This document shows positions 23,201 through 35,200 of a stretch of DNA of 64,000 nucleotides, in pieces (the first letter of the stretch is position 1; each line of letters opens with the position of its first letter). The DNA comes from Acanthornis magna (Eukaryota; Chordata; Aves; Passeriformes; Acanthizidae): positions 15,123,501-15,187,500 of the forward strand of contig JAWUZG010000036.1 of assembly GCA_036785705.1 (NCBI GenBank), given 5' to 3'. Both the position numbers and the translations under genes were made by a program. Below the pieces are notes generated by a model. It saw only the letters and a program-made list of their open reading frames with translations. It was not told the origin of the DNA and did no database searches.

Positions 23201-26200
23201 CATTCTCTGGACATGCACCCTCTATTTAAAACTTCCCTGAAGAGTTGGTGAAACAAAACTTCCACAGCTAAAAAAATGGAGTTTTATTCACTTACCTTCA
23301 CTTTCAATGGGGTCTTCCAAGCAATGCCCTGTAAAGCGTACACTGATCTGCATATTGTATGAGTTATTTTCTAGTGCATTGGTTTTTTGCATTTACTGCT
23401 GAACAAATAAAACACTGAGAGTAGAAATTCCAGAAGTCTTTGTGGAACTGAATGTAAAAAATAAACAGAAATTTTGTATGCTGCATATTAAGGGATTGGC
23501 CCATTTATATGTTTTAGAACTTGTCTTCAGCTTTGTAAGTGTCTCATCCTCTTAACATGTCACAGAAGGTGTCTGAGTCAAGAATATCACAGAATATTCT
23601 GAGTTGGAAGGGACCCACAAGGATCAATAAATCCAACTCTTAAGTCAGTAGCCCACATGGGGATCAAACCCTCAGCCTTGGTGTTGTGAGCCCCATATTC
23701 TGACCAACTGATTTGCAATATGTATGAAAGTATGTAGGGTACAAAATGCTCAGTGAAACCTAGTACTTTATAATATAAGTTACTTTTCTTTAGGTTGTGT
23801 TAAATGGCTGTAGTTTTAACCAGTGTTTTGTTTTTCTGTCTCCAGGCTGATCTTCAGACAAGTTCTCAGCGTTTGAACCTTTCAGCTTCTAGTGCTGCAG
23901 TGGCAGAACTTAAACCTGACTGTTGCATTGATGATGTGATCCATCATGAAGTAAAGGAGATAGGAACACACATGTAAAATTTTAGATTTTTCTGTTACTA
24001 AATGAGCTTAAATGAAATTGCAGTACATGCATGCTACTCTGCTTTTGATACAGCACAAGATTTAAAGTAACTCAACTTTTTTTTTTTCCGATTGGTCTTT
24101 TTCAGCTTAGTTTGTGCAGTAAGTTATACTACTCAGACTGGAGAGAAGATGTACTTCAGAAAGTTCTTCAAATTTCAGGTATTGCATGAAGTATTTTACT
24201 CTACTTTTAGGAAGTGTGTGAGTCTGGAAAACCCATTTTGAAATATTTGATACTTCAAAAGCATTTTTACATACCAAAAATGTTCACTTTTAACAGTGAG
24301 CCATTAAAAGCCACTGCTTCAAACTTCACATGAACTGGTGGTTTCTAATTACCACACAGTTAAATATCTCTGAACGAATAAATATTATATCTTATAATTT
24401 TTACTAATTTATTGAGAAAAAAGTCTACTCTTAAAGTCCCTTTTTATAACAGACAGCTTTGTAACTATTTTTAGACAGAACAAATATTGGTCATTCTGAC
24501 TTTGATACATCTAACCATTGAGCTTATATTGTAAAATTCTGATTTTTCTTTTAGTATGTATAACCTTTTATAGACTGGAATTAAGTAGTTTGGTTTCTAA
24601 AGGAATGTAAGTAAAGAAGTCTAATGTATTACATCTAATACCCACAGAAGTAACTGAGAGAGTTTAAGCCTTTTGTTCCATAACACAAATTTCAAGACTT
24701 GAGATCAGAGTAACTGAGGAAAGCAGGAAATTACCCTAATCTGTGTTCTGGTTCTGGCAAGAAAGGGTCTTTTTACTGTGTATTTAATGGATGTTTTGTT
24801 TTTTAGAGAAATATATTGAGTCTTGGATAATGGTGGACTCTTCCTCATGAAATTGAGGATTACATGACATGCTTTACTGAATACATTTTTAGATACTCTC
24901 ACAGAGTGTCTGTTAATACACAAGCATTATATATTTTTGTCTTAAAGCTGTGTCACAGGAGGCTTAGGTTGAATATTAGGAGAAGGTTCTTCACCCACAG
25001 GGTGGTGGGGCAGTAGAACAGGCTCCCCAGGGCAGTGGTCACAGCACTAACCTGACAGAGTTCAAGAAGCATTTGGACAGTGCTCTCAGACACATATTCC
25101 TGGGGGTTGGACTTCGTGATCCTTGTGGGTGTCTTCCCACTCAGGATATTCTATGATTCTGTGGGGTAATTGCATTTTGCTGGTTTCTGGTATTCTGTCT
25201 AAACACTTCTGAAACAAGAATTTCAGTCTTTAGAAGGTTAAATTGCCAGGCATTTCAAAGAACTCCTTTGTTAGTACTTGTGGGCCTTGAAATGCCAAGT
25301 ATTGTTAGTCAAAGGTGTTTCCTGACAATCCTAGCAAAAATCATTCCGTATAAATTTTTGTGTTACCCTGTCTCCTGAAACTAGCATCTCTGCAGAGTTT
25401 CTTCATCTTTAGTGACGTTAATGTTAATCTTTGTGTACTTTATCTTGCATTCCTTGTAAAACTCTTTCCATTTCTCCATTCTTTTCCTCTGTTCAGTGTT
25501 CTGTTTCTCTGTCCCCACTAGGCTTTCTCTGATTGCTTACACACACATGTGCAAGCTTCAGATCTCATCTTCTCTCTGTTCACTAATGTTCTTGTCAGAG
25601 CTTTGTATGAGATGTTGATTTGTCTCCTCTAGATTTTGTATGCAAACTTACTTGTGCATATCTTTTAGGGTTCTGCATGCATGGTATAATTGCCATGGTT
25701 TTTAACTGAACCCAGCACAGGCAACTGAATTGTCAAAATAGTTGAAGCCAGCTATATGTCAAATGTAAAGCTCTTAATTCAAAGAAGGAAGCATAAGATC
25801 TTCTCAGAAAGTATATATACACTTCTACACCTTCTATAAATACTCTCTGATTCATTAAGAGAAAAGCATTGCACTGAGAATTTTGGCTGTTATTTTTTAA
25901 ATTTGACATGGCGATACCAGTAGAAAATCTGAGAACCAACAAAAAGAAGTGTTAAGGAAAACCGAACCATGTGTTTACAGTGGGAATTGATGGCTACTAA
26001 GATGTCACCGGCTATTTTATAACAAAAAAACCCCTCTTTGATAGATTCTCAGATTTTTCAGTTACATTTTCTAGCATCTTGGAAGTTGAGCTGGTGTTAG
26101 TTGGTTGGTTTTAATCAGCTTCTTTTTTAAACAATTATGTGTAGTTTTATACTGATTGATAGTGCCTTTCTGTTCCAAAGCTTTCTGTAAATTATTAACA

Positions 26201-29200
26201 GCATTATGTTTAAATGGAGAAGGAATGATTCTTTCTAGGGTTTGGTTGTTGTTTGGTTTTGGGGGAGTGTGGTTTGTGAACCTCACAATAATTTTTTCTA
26301 TTTTAATGGAATTCCAATTGAAATTTACTGCAATGAACAGAAATACTTTGTTTATCAGAAGAGTGAGAGAAAAAAAACTAGCATGTAGGAAAATTTATAA
26401 GAAACTCACTGAAGAAAAATATTTGGTGTAAAAAATCATCTCTCAACCAACAAAGACATAAATTAAAATGTTTAATTTTTTTTTCTCAGTAGAGAGAGAG
26501 AGATAGTTATGAATACTTGAAAAATTTTAAGTTTATGCCTGTTAAAATGCAGAAATCTCTGTGAGGACAACTTTTTTATCTTGAGTTTTTCAGTGCTAAA
26601 AAATTTGTTGACAACTTGGAACATCAGAGATCTTTCAGGATGCAGTGCACTTCTATTCAAACAGAAGTTTCCCTGTGTAAAGGGTAACAAGTGTCTTCAG
26701 AAACAGAATTTAAATTTGTTTCCTTATAAGTATAATACAAGATTATGTCTTTCAGTTACATCATTTTATATACATTTCATATTTGAATGTGTTAACTGCA
26801 GTGGCTTTATGCACAAAATTCAAGCACTGAAGGACCAACATTTTATAATCACATTTTATATCATTGAGTTCCTTTCTTTTGCTGATTAAATCTTGTAAGA
26901 TTTATATTATTTATTATTTATTTATGTATTATGATTTTTTTTATTTCTTGAAAAAGCTGTATTTTCGAAGAAGGAAGTGAAGGCTAATAGTGGTTTGTCG
27001 TTAAAGCTAAAACACATGGATAGTTCTGTTCCATTGTTTATGGAAGCCCTCAGTAACTTCTGCTGCAGAGCTGTGAAGGACTTGTAAATATTAGATAGTT
27101 CATGCTCATAACTAACAGCAAATGCAGACCAGTGCAGGACCCAGGATAGATATATTGTTATTTTACAGACACGGATTTGCTTAGAGCACTGGATTTGTGC
27201 CATTTCATAAGAGCCCGGTGCTTAGGTGGAGAATTACTTGTTTTCAATATGAGGAAACTGCTTAGTAGGAAAGCATTCAAGTGTGCACAAGTAAGAAGCA
27301 GCGAGGATATACTCTTGAGTTGATGCTGTCATAAATTCTGTCATGCATCTGCTATGTGTATGATCAAAAAGAAAACACTTTTTAGTAAAATACCGTAGTA
27401 CTTCAAAACAGTCTGTGCTGAAGTTGTCTGAGAAACCAATTGTCAATCTGTTCTTTTTCCATTTCATTCAGGTTCTTAAACCTCTTGATGTGAAAACCAA
27501 ATTCTACAATGCAGAGGTGAGAACTGTGTGTATTCAGATTTGTTTTGGCGTGCTGGGTTTATTACTTAGATTAAATTCAAAGTGCTTTGTAAGTACACCT
27601 TTCTGAGAAAGGTGATCAGTTCTGCAGGGAAAAATGGTCGTAGATATATAGTGTTTAGTTTAGAAATAGGTAGGCTTTTGATGAAGGGGCAAAAGAGATG
27701 TCAGGACTTTAATGTAATTGACTAACAATTTTGCATATTTTGCAGTTTCGCAGGAATTCACATATTTTCAGTTATTGCTTGTATATTTAGACTGATAGAG
27801 TACTTATTTTAAGGGAGATTAATTATTCATAAAGGAGATGACAATTTATTAGCAGGAGAAAATTTAAATTTAAATTACTTAAATTTCCCCTATGTAACTA
27901 TGACCCTTCAGTTCAGTAATGTGAGTTTTAGGTTTGTGACAGTTATACACAGTGCATCAAAACAAAATGACCTTACATATACCTTGCATATTTATTTGGA
28001 CATACTTAGGTCTGTCTTTGGCTATGTATGCGAAGAATTTGGTACATACATGTAGGCCACAGGCTTCAAACCATACAATGACCAAGTGTGAGGTCCCTGA
28101 GCAGGATTGGAGCATAAATGCATAGTACTGGTTGAGTCCTTTATAGAACTGCTATTGTCTGTAAGTGGCAATGTCTGGAAATGTCTTCTGCTATGATTTA
28201 AGAACAAAAAATAATTCTAAGAAGTGAGGTAATTTCTCTGTGAGCAAAAGAAATCTCTTATTTAGTTTGTGGATTATATTATTACTTCAGATACAAAGTA
28301 TGTGGTAGGGAAAAGAGGGACAGATTTCTTAAATGTTTCTGTCTCTTTATACTTCATATGTAAATTTTGTGATGGAGCACTTTATAATTAATGGAAATTA
28401 AAACCTCTGTAAGTTAAATTCTGGCCAAGCTTTTTACATGGATAAAAAGTATTCTTTTTTTTTTCAAAATTGTTTTACTGACTGGTCTTCATAAGGGTCT
28501 TCATCAACTCTATTAGTCACCAATTCTTCATGGTAAAAATCTGCGAGAAGCTTTGGTGTTTGAGCTGGTACATGTGGTTTTGGGTTTTGTTTTGTTCTTT
28601 TTTTTCCTATGAGCCTTTTAAAAGGCTCTTTGATGCCTTTTGTTCTACGTGTTCCTGAATTTATGCAACTCCCATTACCATCTTACCAATGCAATTGATT
28701 GAAAAAAATTTAAAAAAAAAAATCTTGGATGATACTAGGTGAGCAATTTTCATTTGCTTAGAAAACTGGTATAGTAGCACTTGTATATAATTTCTGAAAG
28801 TATATAAAGTGTTGCTATGTCTTGTGACCATAGAATTCAACTAAATTTTAAAAACCTAGAAGTAAGTCTTTGGTTAGATGTTGTGCATGATACTACAGTG
28901 CTGTGAAAGCACCAAGAAATTCATCCTGACTATTATCCTTGGGAGCAGGGGAAAAAAAATGGTATGTGTCAGTTATTAGTTAACTAAAGAACTTTAAAGG
29001 CTGACTAACCGGTTAAACTGTTTTCATTAATATTATGGATGTGATGCTGTCTATTAATAATGCCTGTTACTATAATTATTTTCTATTAATATTCTAATTA
29101 TAATCCATAATTTAATTTCTTCTAAGACAAGGAATGATGCTGAACCTTAATCTTCTTGCTTATTGCTTATATTGCAGTAGCACCCAAATGGAGTTGATCA

Positions 29201-32200
29201 CTGAAATTTATGCATAGAACACATGCTGTATTGCCCTAACCTACTGCAGTCCTGGGATGTAATTAATGTCTCACTGACTTTAATGTGCCTTGAAAAAGGC
29301 TCTGTAAAAGGTTCTGTTCCTGCAAGCATGCACAGGGAGGCAGACAACAAAGTTTGCAATTAAAGTTGAGTATTTGGATTGATGGATATTAAAAAAAGAG
29401 TATTCCTTTATGATATTATGCCAAATTTTGTTATAACTTGCGACATGAGAGCTTTGCTAGGACACATTACCACATTATTTTTATTTTGGGACATAATATA
29501 TGCGGATACTTCAAATTATCTGTTAAGATGACAAGGACTGTTTTTCCATTTCATATACAACCCATTGCATGGATTTAAATTCAGGACAAAATCTAAACTT
29601 GCTCAAAAACTAACTCCTTTTTTTGAGTCAGTTTATTCTACCATATCTTGTCTGTGACTTGTGTGCCTTAAGCTCTACTTTGGATTGGTTCTGAAGCAAA
29701 GCTAGTAAACCATGTAACCATACTAGCCATAAGTTATTAGAAATGTAGTTATCATCTTTGTTTGCATCCATTTTTATTTATGTTTCTGTCTTACTAATGC
29801 TATCTTGTTTAAATTGTGCAAAAAAATGCAGAAATGCATTTTGTTTGGAAGTTAGCCTCCTTTTTCTTTAACATTTAACCCTAATTTCTCTAATGTGTTC
29901 TTTTTTTTATTTTCCCATTAGAGTGACCTCAGTTCTGTGGTAATTTTTATTTATTTTTTTATAAATATGTATGGTTTTTAATTGCTTAACTGTCTCTATG
30001 CTTGTTATTGACATTCTTTTACAAACATAATGGAAAAGCAATGTTTGTTCTGCATATCATAAACTGATGTTTTCTCATCTTTGTATGTGCAGCTAATCAT
30101 TTAAATGGTTAGCTCTTTCTTTAATACCCATTGTTGAAACTAGAACTTGATAGTTACAGATTCTAGCTTGTGGGGGTCCTCCTATAAAACACCTCACCAA
30201 AATTTTATTAGATTCATTATTTGAAAAGAGAAGTTATTTCCTTCTAAATTTTTTCTGCTTTTGACCCATGGAAATGTAGGTTTCACTACAGCACTACTTG
30301 TGTAAGCTGTGACAGAACTTTTCACATCTGGTTGATGGAGACAGTGGGTTTGAGGAGAGAGCAGCAGTTGGATGTTCTTCCTGCCTTTGGCTAGCTGGAA
30401 CTGCACTTCACAATTTTAATTGCATGTAACAGTTGATTGAGTTACTATGTTAGTTCTGCAGTCTGATTTCACTTTAAGGTGTGCCTTGTATGAACATAAA
30501 CTGCATATTTTGAAAAGTTGGTTTTTTTTAACTATGTGATATTAAACCAAATCAGGAGTAACACAAAACTAACTTGCTTTTTCATTATGCTGCTTGTTTT
30601 TTCTTTTCCCTTTCAAATTAGCTTTTTTAAATTTCTGCCTATGGTTGCTGCTTTGAAAACTGCTAAAATTTGGGTAAACGGACACTTTGAGCAATGGATT
30701 TATGGGATATAAATAGTATCAATTTAAGTGACAGTTAGGTGGTAGTAGCAATGATTACTGAGAACCATCTTTTAGTTTAGTTTCCAGTTCCTGCAAGCAT
30801 GAGGTGTCTCTGTAACCTATTGAGGTTGCACAGTTTTCATTACTATATATATGCTGTGTTCAATGCGTTTATAAGGCAATTCAAAAAGTTACACAACCAT
30901 TCTGTATTTCTCCTTCTAACACAATTTTTTGAGATGAAACATGTTTTGGCTATTTTGTTCCGCTTTTATTTTGCAATTTACAAGCAAGATTCCATTTGTA
31001 TAAAGAATCATTTGCACTCCTTAAAAAGAAACTGTAAGTTTCTTTCCACTGTTCTCACAGAAGTACTTTCTTAAAATTTATCATAACAAAATACTCAAAC
31101 AGCTTCCATCTGAATCTGTAGAATAGACTATTTCAGTTGGAAGGGACCTCCAAGAATCATTTAGTTCAATGGCATGAACCAGTAACTCTTTTGTATATGC
31201 AAATTTACAATTTTTTTTTTTAATTGGCACTTATTTAATTTTGGTTTTCACTTTTCTGGGGGCTGATATCTCTAATAGACTGAGCCTTCCATAATTATTC
31301 TATCCTGAGATTTTCAGAGGTGCAAAGTGACTTCACTGATTTGCAATTCCACAAAAGAAATCGAGACAAAAACATCTCTAGTTCCATGATTTTTCATCTT
31401 CTGAAGTTTAAGGCTGTAGCTTTCATTTCTGTGCTAATATTGGTCCTTCAATACCATCTTGAGGCATTAGCTTCAGATGTTCTGAAGGTAGAGCACCAGT
31501 TAAATTGTTGGATGCATACAATATTGGTAACCTTTGGCATGATGCAGCTCAGAGAGAGGGGGCTGGATTTTGCATTTTAGCTAGAATTCTAGTATTTAAT
31601 AATAAAATCTCAGAGCATGTACCTGAACTATTTCACTTCAAAGAAAAACAGACACACTTCAATTTTTTTATACAGCTTGATGCACTAGTAATCTGGCATG
31701 GCATGTTGTGCACTGCAATTCCTTACCATTTATTCTATTATTTTAATAATTTAGATAAAAGCCTGAGTTGCTATTAAATTGATGAAAGTCTTGGGAAGTG
31801 GAGATTTGATGCATTACAAATAAGCAGTAGCTAGAGCATAGCAAAATTATCCCACATCCATTGTTTGGCAAGATACCTGTTGACTAACACTTTTGCTCCT
31901 ATTGTTACTGGAATTAAGGTTTTTCTTGCATTAATTAATTTGATTTGCAGGCATGAACTAAACATGTGTGACTTTTTTTAACAATAGGACTGCCTACTCT
32001 TTTTAATAACACTTATCTGGTTTTCATGAACTTGCACTTTTGATTTTTTTCAGACGGATGAAGTGTTTCTGGAAGCTCAGATTCAGAATATCACTACCTC
32101 TCCAATGTTTATGGAGAAGGTTTCTTTAGAGCCATCTATGATGTACAATGTTGCAGAACTGAACACAGTTGACACAGCAGGGGAAAGGTATGTTCAGATT

Positions 32201-35200
32201 CAGGATATTTGACTTTGAAACTCTTTATTAGGATTTCATGAGATGTAAGTATTAGTCAGTTGTCTATAGTGGGAGGATTGTACGTCTTCGCTTGAGTAAA
32301 AAGTTCAGATTCCTACTATGTATTCAACTGGAAAATTTGTTGCAGTTTTCTTTTTATAGAAACTATTCTTTAAAATCTATAGTTCTACCTAATAGAGAAA
32401 TTTCCAGCTTAATCCTCAAATAACTTGGAACAATGATGACATGGGAACACAAAAACATACTATTTTATCTGTATGTCCTATATAACATTTAACCCAGATC
32501 TGTTTTTGATCTGATCTCTGTGTACATACTTAGCCTTACAGGACCCATCTGACTAATCCTTGCTTCCTATCAGTAAATTGATAAATGTTTTCTATTGTTC
32601 TAATAATGATCTAGCAAGGCAGCAGTCAAGGTCAATCAGTGGTAGACCCTTGTAAGGTCTTAGAATATAAAAATTTGTGATGCTAAAATAAATTTCATTT
32701 AGTTGAACACCTAATACCAGAATAACTGACTACTCTGGATACAAGAGCTTGTGAAGTTCACTTTGGCTGTTTGTGCTTTGCAGTTGCTGGGGTTTTTGGA
32801 GGTGATGTTTGAGTGCTTCAGCAGTAGGGGCTGAAGTGAAAATTCTGTCTTCTCCATGCTTGTTGAGGGATTCACCTGCAGCATAATGAAGCATCGTTCT
32901 TACAAAGTGTTTGCATCTGCTGCAATGGTTTTTCTCGTGAACAGGGATCTTAGTTTCATGACATTGAGATTACTGTGAGGGAAAGCAAATAGCAGAAGAA
33001 ATATTACCAACATTTTTGTTTAAATGCTAAGATGCCACATAATAAATTTTATTGTAGCAGAGTGGATTTCTATCTTATTTCTCTCCGGCTGAGAAGAACA
33101 GGGTTTTTTATTTTCCCGTGGTCCTTGGTGCTACATAAATTCTAGCGTTGTTTTCTGTTGTGAAAACAAAAAACATTCTATGTGTTTTACTATTAATAAA
33201 CTATGTTTTATTATTAATAAACGATGCATACACACACAGTAAGTCTGGTGGGAGATGGGGAAAAAAAGGTGGGTTCTTAAGTCTTCTTCAAAATAACTGT
33301 TTAACACCCAGTGTTTTTTTTCCCTTCAGTGAATCTACTTTTGGAGCAAGGACTTATTTACAACCTATGGATACACGTCAATACTTATACTGTCTAAAAC
33401 CAAAGCAAGAATTTGCAGAGAAAGCTGGAGTAATAAAAGGTGTAACAGTCATTGGTAAACTAGATATTGTATGGAAAACTAATCTGGGTGAACGAGGAAG
33501 GCTGCAAACTAGCCAGCTCCAAAGAATGGTAAGTTTAACTTAAGTGTTAATTTAACTTGGCATTCACGTTTAAGGAAACTCAATGAACGGTTTCATTATG
33601 ATTTGGAAAAGTGCAAGCTGCTTACTTTCTGAGCCTTATTTTTTATTCACACTTTCTCTACATATTAGAGGGTTACTTCATATATTTCTTCAGTGAAGTG
33701 TGGGTAAATTAATGGATTGAGCACTTTAATTGCCAGAATCAAGTAACCAGTGTTGCAAAATACATTTGTTAGAATAAAACTAACTGCTTCAATACCATTT
33801 GGCAACAAACTGACAAAAGAACTTTAAATATGCCAACTCTTGACATAGAAGTTGCTCCTAAGTTCATACAGACAATTTAGCTTGGCCTAACTTTTTTTTT
33901 ATGCATACTATTTGTCTTTCATGCCCACAGTTTTGATTAAGTCTATCCTATTCTGTTTGATTTATAAATTGTTCTTACATTTTAATTTGTAATTACTAGC
34001 TTGCTTAAGTCAGCTGCACAGCTGCACTCTAATGCCTAAACCTCAATCTTCTCAGTTGAGGATGGTGAGAGAGATATGGAAGAGTAATTAAAAAAAATTT
34101 GACAATTGAATCTCAGTCTGAGTTTACAAAGCTTATAATTGGGTCTCTGCCTCTGTCTTTCCCCCAGTCCCCATCTTCTAGTATATTGAGCAGTTCTGTA
34201 GGCAAATCACATTGGCTTGGGACAAGGCAAGCAAACTTGGATCCTGGAAATTCACAGGAAAGTCACTAAAAAGTCACTAAGTCACTGAAACATCTCTTGA
34301 TTTTTAATTGAGGTGTTAAGTGTTTATAACCGCATCAAATTCGAAACTGCCCTTTTTCTAAACTTAGGTACTCCTGCTACTCTGAAACTTGTTGCTTATT
34401 TTTAACAATATACTGTTTAATTTTCAACTGACCTTTCTCCTTCAGCTGATCATTTCTCTTTAGAGACATGCCCCCCCCCCCCAATCAGTGTTGTCTCACT
34501 CTGCATCCCTTCTTGTTGACCCTTTGAGAACTGCATGTGACGCGCACACTTAAGCACTCTGGGATTAGTTTTGGTCATGCATTGTTTTGTGTCTTGTGGT
34601 TAACAGAAAAATATTAACTATTCTGTGTACTTTGAGCAATATCTGTCTTTAGGAAAATAGCAGGTAGTTGGGTTTTCCCCCTCTGAGTTGCAGTGCAATG
34701 CCCTCTTTTCTTCTCCTCATCTTTTAAGTGCTATTAGATTATTTAATTTCTAGATGTCATACTTAATCATTTTTCTCCTAATCCATTTGCCAGCACTATA
34801 ACCAGTTTCCCACCCAGGCCCAGAATTTTACCTGTACTGTGTCCCTCAGTCATTGTTATGGTTCAGATCAGAAATGCCGCTTTGAAACAAGTATCCACAT
34901 GCTGTAATTTGTGGTTTTGGTTGGGTTTTTTTGTTGGGTTTTTTTTGCCTTTTTTTTTTTTTTTTTTTAAATGTGGCTTGGTGTTGGAATTCACAACTAC
35001 AGTCTCTTTTGGGGATAATAAACCAGGCAGATGCATGTTCACAGTATGCCAAGGGTGCTCCACCTGCTCACAGGCATTCAGTACAGGACCAGACTAGGAC
35101 CAGTCCAAAGTTCAAGAATATTATTCTTGAGTAGCGCAAGCCAGGAATTGTCTAGTTGATTCCATAATCTGAGCAATTGGCTCAGTTCTGGATGAAACCT

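Larger units (their letters stand above)
20860..27471. other. TRAPPC13 introns 2-6
   Basis: Introns at 20860-21754, 21855-22491, 22577-23845, 23974-24105 and 24179-27471. They hold a duplicated hairpin at 20.96 kb, a (TATG/TA)n tract at 22.0 kb and three CR1 fragments listed separately. The rest of intron 6 (25.2-27.4 kb) shows nothing recognisable beyond chance frames. Confidence 0.7.
27517..32053. other. TRAPPC13 introns 7 and 8
   Basis: Introns flanking the microexon (27517-29921 and 29940-32053). They are AT-rich with a CR1 scrap near 31.1 kb and T-rich simple tracts near 28.45 and 28.6 kb. No other exon or RNA gene is seen. Confidence 0.7.

Noticed and set aside
33148..33543. 131-codon plus-strand frame as an independent gene
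   Set aside because: Only its part from 33330 is coding, as TRAPPC13 exon 10; the upstream part reads through the intron and the polypyrimidine tract.
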